A stretch of DNA of 64,000 bases. Source: Bursaphelenchus xylophilus. Its lineage: Eukaryota > Nematoda > Chromadorea > Rhabditida > Aphelenchoididae. Location: contig CAJFCV020000003.1 in assembly GCA_904066235.2 (NCBI GenBank), positions 3,410,001-3,474,000 on the forward strand, given 5' to 3'. The first letter of the stretch is position 1, and each line of letters begins with the position of its first letter. A program made the translations under genes and the position numbers. Below the pieces are notes generated by a model, which had not been told where the DNA came from, did no database searches, and saw only the letters and a program-made list of their open reading frames with translations. Positions 13,430 to 28,581 of this stretch are shown piece by piece.

Positions 13430-13756
13430 GCGGGCAATCACTTTTCACGCAGCTAAATGAACCGCGGAGATTGTGCGGGCATGCTTGGGAATCAGTCTAG
13501 AGGTGGCAATCGGGCCGGGGTTTCCGGGTACATAAATGGCTTGAATAATTGCCATAAAGTTAACCAGGAATTTTTAGAGGTTCAAAACCCGTTTTTTGAA
13601 GACAAACTCTCACAAGTTTGAAAGCGGTCGATGAATTCAATAGATTCATGTACTTATTAGTACTAGGGAATTGGCAATGCAAAATTTCTATTATACTGCG
13701 CAGATCATGGTAGAAAAATCGTAATTTGTAAATGTCGGCTGCCTGTGAAGTGGTTG
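13430..13756. repeat. Possible small inverted-repeat element sharing ends with the 27.8-kb transposon
   Basis: The left end reads ACTTGCGGGCAATCACTT and the right end, reversed, reads TCTTGCGGGCAACCACTT. This is the same terminal wording as the 744-bp element at 27813-28556. The interior is unrelated to that element's repeat array. No clean target duplication is seen, so this is probably an old or incomplete copy. Confidence 0.4.
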
Positions 13757-16700
13757 CCCGCAAGAGAAGCCAATTTTATGTCAAAATAAGCCTCCGTACA
13801 ACAAAATTGATCTGGTTTGTTTTGTCGTTCTAAAACGTCTTTCTTTCAAACACTTTCGCCTATTACATAGGCTTTGCCAAAGCCCCATTACCGTAAAACT
13901 CCAACCTTCATTCCTCCAAAAAAGCAAACACACAAAACCCCGGGGCCCTGCAATCCTATCACTGTGCCAATTCCCGATCAGATGAAGGACTTTTGGGCCT
14001 CGTGATTAATCAACAGCTTAAGGGTCCTCCTAAATATACACTCTGGCCCCGAACAAATAATAGCTGAACCGGGGCCGAAGAGAATTCAACACAGGGCTCC
14101 GAAAACAAGTGGAAGAGGAGCACGTGTAACCAGCGGATTACCTCCAGCATTGAGTTGAGGAGCGAACCGGAGGAGGGTTCTGAGGAGGGTAATTGTGACA
14201 AATTGTTCCCGGAAACACAGTCTTTTCGATTCGAACAAGTGTCATGAAGCATGACAACTGATAAGGGATTTGCAACGAAAGAATGTCGAAAGAATAGGAA
14301 AGAATTGCGGGGATAAATCGCTAGGGAATGAGGACTTGTCCTTTTGAATAGTGTAAATAAAACGGAAGTGTCACAACAAAAAATTGAAGAAAAAATATAT
14401 TTTATAAAACACAGTCAAAACTCTATACGCAAATCGCAAGGAAGCAAAAAATAGATTTTTTAGCCCAGGAATTTACTCTCCGGAGGTTTTTTTGGCCTAT
14501 AATTGACTTACGGGCTTCTAAATTTGTTGGTAATATACAGGTTTATTTTACACGGGTTTTTATTTTGACGTCTGTTGTACAGAGAGAGCCAGGAAAATTG
14601 TTGATGACTTTTTGCGTCAGCATAGGAGAAATGATTTGTTTTTGATCATGACTAGCCGGAAAACGCCAAAAGATGTCAATTCTTATTTCACCACCTTCAA
14701 ATCAAAAAATCCCGTAATTTCCTGAAAAGCGGGAGCTATGATTTTTTTCAGCTGGCACAGTATTCATAATTGCTGGATTAAGTCTGAGCCTAGTTTCGGC
14801 CGACTTTGTGCGGCATAACGTCAAAGATCTTCTAAACAACTTCAACTTTTCTTGCTGACCGACCTACGAAAATTGGCAACAAAAACGAGTAATTCGACAG
14901 CCCTTACCCATGTGATAAATATCTCAGTAGGATTCCCAGAACGATGTCACGCGCTTATAAGGAAATCCCATTTGACAAAACATGCGACAAAAGAATAAAA
15001 TCCGCTCATCCATAAGCAAACGCTCGCACAAAACAAAGGAATATCCAATTATTTACCAGCAATGTGTTTAAGTCATAATACGATTACTGCGCATGCAAGA
15101 TAGGCTAGTAAATATTTTTATGGCGCAATTCTGCATAGAAAAAATTTCCTCATTACCGTGCATTCATCCGACTATCCAGCTCCTTAAAAAACATGACTTA
15201 GGTTCGGCAGCATGTCCAAAGTTGAAGAAACCATAAAAAATATGTACAGTACGTGGTAGGTTCTACTAGACCGCCCACAAAGTTGTCGTATTGAAATCGG
15301 TGACATGAATTGCGAGAAAACAAAAGTTCATTTTGCACATGGCAATTTGGGGTGGTAATGATTTTTTTCTACTGCTCGCACCTGACTAGTGCAAACTCCA
15401 AAAAGCAACTGCAACTTTCAGGAGGACTAGTTAATTTTCTGATTCCACAGCCAACCGAAAGGAACAACAAACGACCGGGGCTCAGCCCACCGTTCAGTCA
15501 TTATTCCGTTTCTTGATACAAGTGTACAGGTCCAGCTGGCATGCTTTATCTTGGGTCTGCCACCTTGAAGGCTTTCTTGAAGCTTATAAATAGCAACCAT
15601 TCAATATTTCTTGCTACGACTGCAGAATGTAATCTTATCACAAAAAGAATCTCAATTTCCATGATATAAAGTCAACGTCAAGAGTAATGTTAAGGGTATT
15701 TATAACGGCCATTGTCTTGCTTGCTTATGTTACATATATTTCCGTCTGATCACATTCCGCTTGTCTCATAAACATCATTTCCGCCTCACCATGCACAACC
15801 CACCCTGACGTCCTGATCTTGTCCACTTTGGAGCATCTGGCAACGAGGCAAGTGCAATGAAACCCCATTAAGCCATAATCGAGAGCGGCGAAACAAAACT
15901 TTGAGGCAAACGATGATCGAGCCGTCTCCCTCCAACCTGCCCCAGAGGGCATTTGTTTTTTGCCGGCGTTTCATATTTTCATATTATGTCAGCTTTGCGG
16001 AGCATTGAGAGATCACGCTGAAGGTGGAGATGGGAAGTGGTGGCTTGTGTTTTGAGGTGATCTTATCGTGTGAAATTTCGCGGGAGATCCGTTATTATGT
16101 CTTCTCGGAAACGTTTGAGTTATTAGTTGTATGCTGGAGAGGTAGAAGGTGTTGGAATGTCAGAATGTGTTAGTTTTGCCTCGTTTATTGTATAAAATAG
16201 AGCATTTTTTATTTTTCGGATTCTCAAGTAAACCCTGCAATTTTAACGACCTCTACGTAAGCGAAATAGAGTAGGAAATGAAGAGAGAAAGGCGGAAAAA
16301 TAAGTTCTTAGCTTCTATATTTGGTGATTTTATCTGAAAATGCAGTAGATTTGCTTGACGTACGAGATAATAGATATCATCAAATCTGCCACAAAACGCC
16401 TTAGAATTTTACATGAATCCATAAAAAGCGATGTCGCCTCAAAAGCACAAACTTAAAGTCTCAAAAATCCGACCGAAAAATTCGATCAAGACTCCGTCGG
16501 ATTCCCACTCAAACATCTTTTGGGGTAATTACTTTCGCTTGAAGCCAACTGACAGCTTTTCCGTAACCAAACAGAAAATTGTATTTTGGGCGCCAAAATT
16601 GTCGAAAGTCATCAATTTTGTAACAACATCGTGCTGAAAAGTTCAAAAATACAATCTTCTCCGCATGTGATGTTATTTTTGCTATTTGTTCATGGTTTTT

Positions 16701-17214
16701 ACCGACAGCAAAATGCTTTTCATTACTTTTTTCCACTTCTTTTTCTAATAGACTTCGTATTTTACCTTCTCATAAATTTTTGATGTTTTTGCCTGCCAAG
16801 AAATTCCTTAGATTTGATAAGCTCCTTCTTTGTAACCGCTAGGTCGTCTCCACCTTGCCACAAAACCAGTTGCCCTCATATTTTTGCATATATAATTTAT
16901 TTACCTTTCCGATCGGCGCTCGAGTAAGTTCTTCTTTGCGATGGGACATAAAGAATACTAAACAATTTGTGGCCCTCTTCTTTTTTGCGGTTTTCAAAAT
17001 CGTTTCAATTTTTGAATCGCTGTCCCCTTCTTCACTTTATACCCTCCGGCGGAAAGGTGGATGGCATTTATGCGATTTGCAGGGGAGTTTTGCGGGTCAA
17101 TCGATCAAAAAAACCGCCTCGGGGACAAGAGTTTTGAGGAAGGGGGTTGATTATTAATTTGGTTAAGGGCATGTGAATCGATTTTGATTTTTGGAAGGGA
17201 TCTTTTGAAAGTGA

Positions 17215-17545
17215 TTTTCTGATCGCGTACAACCTTTTTTATTTGACTCGAAGTCAGTAAAGTAGAACCAAGAAAATTACTCAAATTTTGGATATGCTTT
17301 GCTAAAAGTAAAGTTCCTAGCAAGCGTTTTTCAGAAACTGTAGAGATTTGATGATTAGAAACCTTCAAAAAGACATTTTTTGTGTGGTCTTTGGCGCTTA
17401 CAACTTTTTTTTTGTTTGACTCGAAGTCTGTTATTTAGAACCAACAGAAACCTAGTCAGTTTTAGGACATGATTTTCTAAAAGAAAAATTCCTAGCTTGA
17501 GTTTTTCAAAAACTGTAAAGATTTGTTGATTAGAAACCAAAATAT
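17215..17545. repeat. Diverged two-copy tandem repeat, period about 170 bp
   Basis: Two consecutive blocks share the same order of phrases: ACAAC followed by a T-run, TTTGACTCGAAGTC, TAGAACCAA, TTCCTAGC, and AGATTTG.TGATTAGAAACC. The copies have drifted in sequence and slightly in length. No coding potential is seen. Confidence 0.55.
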
Positions 17546-20500
17546 TTTTTTTGATCTTTGCATTAAAACAGTGTGACGTAAGACTTCTTTTTGCCAAAAA
17601 TCAAATCTTTGCGTTCATGGCAGCAAAAGATACGGCCAAAAATCATTTTTTACCTGGCCAACTCTCTCGACTTTTCGTGCTCTTTCCCAAGAAGGCCGTT
17701 GAGTATTTCGACTACAGTTGAAAAATGAAAACTAAAACTTATATTCGATAATTTGTAACAGAAACACATTTAAAAAATCCAAAAAGTACCCGAGCAAACC
17801 GGTTTTTACAATCACAACAAACGATTGTTTCATTTCCAAAAACTTCCCGCTCACGTGACTTCCAGCCTCAGGAAATGCCGGCAAACAAAACCGCTAAACC
17901 TTGAGGTGGCGCCCCGGCGATCCCTCCGCATCTTTTCTTAATCTATTCAACTCAATTTCCATACAAAATGTAAGGGAAATTAAGATGAGAAAGTTTTCAG
18001 GGTGGAGCGCAAAGGTGCCGCGAGAAAATGGACTTATATTCCGAAGACGATTCACAGAGTTTTATTATTCGTTTACGGCTGACACTCCGGGATCCTCCTC
18101 CAAGTGGTGGTTTATTATTAATTACTGGGTTAGTAAGCGGGTGGTTTAATGAATGGGTGGAATTTAGAGTAGGTTATAACCTTATGGCAATAATTAATAA
18201 ATCTCTGCAATCTCAGAAAAAGCTTGAGAACAGGGTTTTTTAGGAGAAGTTATTGGCGCAGTCGAAGTGATTAGTATGTAGTTTGATGTTATGTAAAGTT
18301 TGCGTAAAAGCTGAAAGAGAGCTATACGTTGGATCATTGAGAAATAGCTAAATTTCCAAACAAAAAATCAGATTTAGCCGGTTTTTTTATTATTATTATC
18401 TCCGATTTTGTAAACCAAATACTTCATAGCCCCTTTCAAAATAATACCAAGATGTTTTGATTAAAAGTTGGCAAAAAATTAACACTTTTTTTTGAAATCT
18501 TGACCTCTCAAGCTTTAGGCTGAGTTACTCTTCTTGTAAAAAATATTTCCGCAAAAAAAAATCATGTTCTGGGATGTGAAGGAAACAAAGTTATCAAAGA
18601 AACCTGGTTTTCGTCATGCCGACTCTCCTCATTTTGCGTGCTCTCTCAAACAGGGCTATTATCTCTGTTGCCGCTGGCGGTAAATTTGAAGAAAATATTA
18701 TATAATGTATCACAATTTAACAAACGCGTATTTTACCCCTATTTTTTTCATTTTCCAATACCACTTTCATACCATTGCAACTTGATCTCTCGACCGTATT
18801 AATCTCTTTTTTCGACCAGAAACTTCCAAATCTCCCCTCTTGTTGCCATATCCCATGTCCTCGACATCCGCCATATTGAATTCTATTTTTCAAAACACTA
18901 AAATTTTCATTCTCCGGCAAAAATGTTTTGAATAAACTCGGAAATATCATTTTTCCCCCCTCCGCCGGCGGAGAGACGGCAGAGAAACACGGAGGGAAAG
19001 GAGAAAAGGGCCGAGGTTAGAATGAAACGGTGATATCAAATTACGTTAAGCTTTTAACTCGATTGTAATGCCTTTACGTTTTCCGTTTTCAAGTGACTTT
19101 GCGTCTCAAGGTTCCTGGAGGCTGAGGGAGTGGGCTGAGGGATCGTTGCGGGATATTTGATTTTTAATGGATCGAAAAAGTCCGATCTTGTGGTTCAAAT
19201 TGGATAAAAATTTGATCGCTGATCCTATAGCTCCTCATAAAATTTTTAAACCCATTTTATTTCAATTCCTGCGGTCACTTTTCCAAATCTCAACCCGGAA
19301 ATCCCATTTTAGACCCTCAAATTTTGGCTGAAAATTCTTGGAAATTCTGCGGAAAAAAAATTCTCATGGAGAATATAAATTGATTATGGCCGGAAAGACC
19401 TTTGCACTTATCTGTTTACCCGCAAATCTCCATTGTTTGCATCACTTGTCTGAGAAAATCGTCAAGAATAAGTGTCCGAACGCTTGAGGGGTTTCCTGCA
19501 GGCAGAGTTCCGTGGTCGATCTTTGGTAATGACGTTCAAGTCTAATTGTCTAACAAGAGAAAAAGAAATTTTTTGAAGGGATTAGGCGATTTTGAGATCA
19601 ACGCTTTTGTTGGCCACATGAGACTTAGAACGCTGACTTGTGAGATTTTGAGTTTTGAAAAAATCCATGAAAAAAATCTGAAATGCATGTGGTATCTACG
19701 GCTAGAATGTTAAAAAAAGAGCTGATTTTTTTAGATCATAAATCGAATAAATCACCATTTTTTCATTTTTAAAAGTATATACTTGGCCATAGAGACAGAA
19801 AGTAACACGCAATTTGAGAGGTAGAAAAAAATAACAATAGCTATCACAAAAATTTTAATATTCTGATGATTAATCGCTGCACATGAATGATATGTCTTAT
19901 GGAAATCCTGCCTCTACAGGGTACCTAATCAAAAACAAAAAAAAATTTTTTGTAAAAAAAATGCTTACTTTGCCAATTTTGTTATATTTACTGCCAACAT
20001 TTCGCTAACACGAAATTTTTTTTTGAAATACGAAAAGCCGTGTTTTTTGCAACATTTATCCGCTGTGCATTTCCAAAACTGCATTCCTCTCCCCGGCCAT
20101 TACCACTTTTCAAATAAATTCCCATCCGCAAACAGAGACCGCAAAAGGAATTTGTTGACAAATTCTTTTGGACACCGCCGATTTTTTTTTTGATAGATTT
20201 GGCCAATTAGCGAGCGGCTTTTGGGCAAATTAGCCAATCCAAAAGAAGCGGGAGACAAATTGGGAGCTGAATTCATGTTTTCCCTTCGACTCCGGGCACT
20301 ACTTTAGCAACGTTCTCAACTGTTTAGCGATCTTTTAATTGCTTATCAGTGAAAACCAGCGCTAGCGAAGAAGCGCGTGATTTCGTACCCAACGCACGGC
20401 GACGACTAAATGAGAAAGGAATTATTTTCCCCGCAACGTCAATTCAAATCAAATTAGCGCGGTCCCAAGACTTTTTTCCCCCCGCAGGCCGTCTATTTTT

Positions 20501-23272
20501 TCGTCAAATCGGTGGCCAATAAATTTACTCACTTCCATAAAAAGGCATTAGGAATATAAATGAGTGAACTGGATAACCATTTGCGCTGTTATTTTGGTGG
20601 GGTTGCATCCTACAATCGGACAGTGAGGGAGCTAAGAGAGGAGATCCAAATGGTCTAAAAATTTGATAAATTTTGGCTTTTTTGATTCATTTTTGCAATT
20701 TTTAATACAATTAGGACTTGTAATGTATTTTTCTCTCCTTTGAGGTTACTTTTTGTGGTATCTTAAAGAGTTCTAGACGGCTTACTTGAATGATTTTGGG
20801 ATTCTTGAGGACTGGTAATCTTTGCGTTCTATCAAAATTCCCTTGAGCTCTCGATGATCTAAAACTGCCTCAAATACGTCCCACGGTCTCCTCTTGCTCT
20901 ACCTCTATCTTTGACCCATCTCACAACATCTATTCTCCATTATTCCGCCATTTCCTCCAAAAATACAATTCAAATTCCCCGTGTTCCCCTCATTCCCCCC
21001 ATTCTTTGCCCCATTTTCCCATTTTCACCGAGCCCACCAAAATTTTGTTGCTAACACCGTGTAATGTTTGTCATGTCGTCGTCCAATCCGAAAGCCAAAC
21101 GAAACGGGGCCTCTAATAATCAGGGCCGCACCCTTTGATTTTATCTTTTTCGCGTTATAAACGGGCTTTTTTTTGTTTGGGCGGCCGATTAATAAAACCG
21201 CGCGCGACTCTACTGACCCTTAAGCAGCGGCGGAGGAGCGATGGGAAGGAACTTATTTTTATTACCGATCGGAAGTGGCTTGGCCCGCGGTGGAGGTCCG
21301 TTCTTTTGGAGGGGTTCAGGCAGTTGGGGATCGATTTTACAGGGAGGAGTTCAAGTGGGATTCAAGGGATTTTGATCGCTTTATTTTGAGTGTTATTTAC
21401 CTAGGTAAGATTCTGGCCATTTTGACTCTTCCTAGCCGTTTTAGATGCATTCAACTCTTGAATGCAGTAACTGAAATCCTCGGCAAAATTACGTAATTTT
21501 CCGGCTTCTCCCTCAACGCCCATCCCTCAACCCCTCAGGGCATGATGCACCCATCCTCGCGCTGTTTGTTCTCGACGTCAGCCGCTCTATTTCCCCGACC
21601 AAATTATGATGATGATGATCTGTTGGCCGGTTCACCTAATTTCGCATGGCCCATAAATTATTGCGGAAGAAGATGGTTTGTTTACCGTCTGCGTATATTT
21701 TCCGTGTTCTCTCGTCCGGTGCAAAGCCCGGCGAACGTTTGCGCAATTTTTCGGTTTTTCCCCCTTCGCTTGCTCGGAGATCAGCAATTAATTGCGCGTT
21801 ATGTTGTTGTGTGGGGGTTCCTGATTGTCGCGCGCGCGAGCTCGGGAGGTTGCAAAAGTGCTCTTGGTCATGGCGGGGCGACGTGATGGTCATGGTGAAG
21901 GGGGGTCATTGAGGAGTCGCCGGAAGTCGGTGATTTTTCAATTTCCTTTTTGCAACCTGGGGAGTTTTTTTGACAATTTGAGGGGGTAAAAATTGGATTA
22001 ATAAGTTTAGATTTCTAGCTAGTCATGTGGACTTAATTTTTTCAAGGAAAACGATGAATTGATCACTCGTATTTTACCTCTAAAACCGATATGGCTTCGA
22101 TTTCACTTTTATTTTTTTCTTTCAATCAAAAAAACCGCTAAAATCACAAACCTCCGTGGAATACTCCCACAAAATTCTGCCCACTCCCTCAAGAATTAAG
22201 CCTATATCTTGTGGAACACTAGCCAGACATCCCCAAAATTATTACTCAAAAATCCCCTCAACTTTTTCAAAATCTTACCTCCCATCGGGTCATCAAAGCC
22301 CTTCGTCGCTTATGACAGCATGTGGATTTTTATGGATGTTCCGAACCCAAAAACCCCGCCGTCTTCCTCACCTACTTTCCATTCATTCCAGCGTCTCTGC
22401 GCCTTGCAGCCACAAAAACTCTGCATTGAGCAAATATTTGTGGACTTTTCCAACGTTGCGAGCCCGAGAATGAATAAAAAGCCAAAGCGGCGGACACGCG
22501 CTTATTTTGGTTAGCGCGATTCTCGCGGGGCGATTATCCACCGTGTAAATGAAACCTCAAGTTGATGTTCCGTTCTGGGGTCGGCGATTGTGTTACAACT
22601 CTATTTTTTACTCAAAATCAGCAATGTTTTGAGGGAAAGTGATGTGATTGCTGTATAGTATATTATTTGATTCTACGTATTTTTGCAATAAAACCTCCAC
22701 TTGAGACAGTCCTATTTTCCAACGGCGTGCTTATCAAGCCCGGCGCTCTTGGAGAATGTTGATAAGACCCAATATTTTCGTCGGAATTAGTCCGTTTTTG
22801 TGTGCTGATAGTCATCACTACTCCAAAAAGCATTTGCTCTCATAACTCACCTGATTTTCCTTTACATCATAGTGGGAAACCCTCAAAACCCTTCTGAAAT
22901 ATTTTATTATATATTGTTATCGCCATAAGTTGCCATACATATCAATTTCTTGCCGATTTCCTTTGATTTCCACATGATTCCCTGCGTTTATACGTGTTTT
23001 CTCCCCCAAAACTTTTAACGATTCCCCCGTGCGCAACGTACCGAGCATGTCATCGTCTCCGATGAACAAACAAATATTCTCGCGGTAATTTTACTCTTTT
23101 TCATTCACAGCTTACTCTTGTCCTCCCCGGGTACCAACCACACTTACCACACTTTCCGCCACACCTATCCAGTATTGTGCTCCATTCAAGTTCCCGAAAA
23201 ACCCGTGATCAGCCCCCGAATTCCCTCGCTGAAAAGCCGAAGATTTACCCGCTGTAGCCCGCCCAACTCTCT

Positions 23273-26265
<2,993 letters not shown>

Positions 26266-27330
26266 CCGCCTCTTCTCCTGATCTATCACACTTTTGATTC
26301 CATTATCCATTCAAAGCCAAAAAAATTTGTTGGGGTCTCCACGTGATCTTACTTTCAAAATCTACTTACAGTATTATTTTTTCTCGGTCTTCTCGCGAAA
26401 GGGTTGGTATTTTGTTGGTCTACTTACTATTTATGTGCAATTTGAGAGCTTCTTTGTGTTGCAAAAACATTCGTTGTGTAAAGTTTTGGTTGTTGTATAG
26501 ATTTATGAATTGAAAATAAATTTATGTAAATTTAGAAGCCTTTGAAGTGGTATTTTAAAAGAGCGGGTGAGTTGGATTAACTTGGAAATACAATGTTGTT
26601 GTCTATTACAAACTCTTCGCCTTTCCTAACTTGTTATTGGTTAGTCATTTAGGGAAGTTTTAAAGTAACACATAATACACTTTGTTAGCCATCTTCTCTT
26701 TAACGATAAACTGCTGATGGCGGTCAATTATAAACCCGTCATCTTTTGGAAAATACAATATTTCTAAGTTTCCCTAATTACCTAAAAACTAATCCGTTGG
26801 GACTTGTTTTGAAAGCACATCTTTGAGCTGGTCGAAGACTTTCTTTTCTGGCAACACCCGCATTTTTGGGATATTTCAACGACGTTGCAATACTTGGAAA
26901 TGTTTGAAAAAAGTTTTTTAAGCTGGGTGCTCGACTGACACAGGTTCAATTTATTCAAAATTAACAACATTGGTAGGACACTGCACCTCATTTTTTTCTG
27001 CCCATTACAATAATTTTTCCCTCCCCCGAGAAGCCGCAATTTCTCGGGTCGGCCCGGCCGCGAGCCAAATTGTAACGGTGCCAAAAAACATGAAAAAACA
27101 AGCTCTTTTTCAGAGACCATAGATCGTTTTCGCGAGTGTTTGTGTTTACGCGCATATTTCTAGATTTTCGAAAGTTGTTATTCCTTCCCTCTCCGAACGA
27201 CGAGGCCAAATAAGCCTCCGGTTTTAATCGAAGCGGACTTCGTTTGAGGGCGAAGATATTCTATGTAAATATTTTTATATTTTCCCTATAATCAAGTAAT
27301 TTTGCACTTTTTTTCAGATAATATTTCAAA
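26266..27330. other. Intergenic region between KH gene and SXP-like gene 1
   Basis: It holds the KH gene's 3' UTR with an AATAAA near 26516, then AT-rich sequence without recognisable coding. A T-rich acceptor (TTTTTTCAG at about 27318) precedes the next gene's start by 13 bases. Confidence 0.6.
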
Positions 27331-28017
27331 ATGATTCAGAGTCAGCTTCCCACTCAGACCCCGTTTATTCAAATCTACGACCGGCTGACCGAGTGTGAAA
27401 TTCGCGACCTTCATAAGGTTTTGGGTGAAAATAAGGATGCTCCAAGGCATGTGTTCAAACAAGAGGTTGACAAATTTGTCTCCAAATTAGATCCTGAATT
27501 CCAACGGGATTACAAGAGAATTGAAGAGGAAATGGAGAAATTGGAAATTAAAGAAAAAGAGGAGAAATCAAAGATTTTGAGTCATAACAGTCAAACTTCT
27601 TATGGAGAACTGGCCAAGGCTTTGAATGTGAGTTCGGAAAAATGAAATTAATTTACGTTGAATTTTCACTGTCATCCTTTTCTATCAAAAACGACGTTTT
27701 AGGATGACCCGTTGAGTGAATTACAGCAAATCCAACTAGTTCACAGGATCACGGAAAACATCGAACCGGAGATTATTCAAGAGCTCAAGTCTAGTGGCAT
27801 TGTCATCCCCAGGCGGGCGCACACTTGCGGGCAACCACTTTGCGGGCAACCAGTTTGCGGGCAGATTTTTTGCGGGCAGCCACTTTGCGGGCAGCCGACA
27901 TTTGCGGCCAGCACCGGCATTTGCGGGCAGCCTGGGACATTTGCGGGCAGGGTCGACAGTTGCGGGCAGCCTGGAAGATTTGCGGGCAGCCGACATTTGC
28001 GGGCAACCGACACCTGA
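27331..28017 (+). CDS. SXP/RAL-2-like (DUF148-type) protein, 3' end altered by transposon insertion
   Basis: Exon 1 (27331-27627) joins in phase to exon 2 (from 27703). An in-frame TAA just upstream of the ATG fixes the start, so no signal peptide is encoded, unlike secreted SXP/RAL-2 proteins. Residues 1-99 have the Lxx-E-hydrophobic helical pattern and a charged coil rich in Glu and Lys; the second part reads LSELQQIQLVHRITENIEPE and ends GIVIP. There a transposon (27813-28556) interrupts the frame, and reading continues into it as a Cys-rich tail with repeated CGQP until TGA at 28017 (about 203 aa). Downstream of the element the host frame resumes as SMPRS and stops at 28579-28581, so the uninterrupted protein was about 140 aa, close to the 139-aa paralog at 30019. 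Family assignment is tentative. Confidence 0.6.
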
Positions 28018-28556
28018 TTGTGAGGGTAACAGGGTGGACGTGGAAAAATTACTATGATATTTTGGAAATTTGCCGACATTTGCGGGCAGCCGACATTTGC
28101 GGGCAATCGGCACTTGAGGATAACAAGGTGGAGGTGGAAAAATTACTTCGATATTTTGGAAGTTTTCCGACATTTGCGGGCAGGCAATACTTGCGGGAAA
28201 CCGACATTTGCGGGCAACAGTTCCAAAAGTTCCTATACAGTCTGTGTGATTGTTTTTTCCTGTTGCCCGCAAATGTCGGCTGCCCGCAAGTGTCGGCTGC
28301 CCGCAAATGTCGGCAAATTTCCAAAATATCGCAGTAATTTTTCCACCTCCACCTTGTTATCCTCAGGTGCTGGTTGCCCGCAAATGTCGGCTGCCCGCAA
28401 GTGTCGGTTGCCCGCAAATGTCCTAGGCTGCCCGCAAATGTCTCAGCTGCCCGCAAATGTGACCCCCCAAATTTTGCCCGCAAAGTGGTTGCCCGCAAAA
28501 AATTTGCCCGCAAACTGGTTGCCCGCAAAGTGGTTGCCCGCAAGTGTCGCGACGCC
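27813..28556. mobile_element. 744-bp MULE-like inverted-repeat element with internal 17-bp repeat array
   Basis: The element is flanked by a perfect 9-bp direct duplication, CATCCCCAG (27804-27812 and 28557-28565), the length typical of Mutator-like transposons. Both ends start GCG and share about 60 bp of inverted repeat containing ACTTGCGGGCAACCACTTTG. The two arms are built from many copies of a unit like TTTGCGGGCAGCCGACA: forward from 27825 to about 28215, reversed from about 28262 to 28540. There is no transposase, so it is non-autonomous. It lies in the final codons of the SXP-like gene. Confidence 0.85.
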
Positions 28557-28581
28557 CATCCCCAGCATGCCGAGATCATAG

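Larger units (their letters stand above)
11530..23272. other. Gene-poor region of about 11.7 kb
   Basis: I find no exon chain with family features on either strand. Open frames here are short, low-complexity and lack partner splice sites. The region holds the decayed repeats listed separately (about 12.4-12.6, 13.4-13.8 and 17.2-17.5 kb) and three CGTATTTTAC motifs (16756, 18727, 22068). The part from about 20.3 to 23.2 kb, next to the KH gene, has more GC-rich patches and pyrimidine tracts and may hold that gene's promoter. Noncoding RNA genes cannot be excluded by eye; I saw no credible tRNA. Confidence 0.5.

Noticed and set aside
21135..22514. Clusters of overlapping open frames on both strands upstream of the KH gene
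   Set aside because: They have no shared codon bias, no partner exons and no recognisable motifs. Higher GC content alone explains the lack of stops.
27825..28540. Regularly spaced repeats that could suggest a CRISPR-like array
   Set aside because: The repeats are adjacent or irregularly spaced, change orientation in the middle, are flanked by a 9-bp duplication and lie in a eukaryotic gene.
27736..28579. Several overlapping open frames of 100-178 codons on both strands, rich in Cys, Arg, Pro and Ala
   Set aside because: They result from the GC-rich 17-bp unit array of the transposon at 27813-28556, which lacks stops in most frames.
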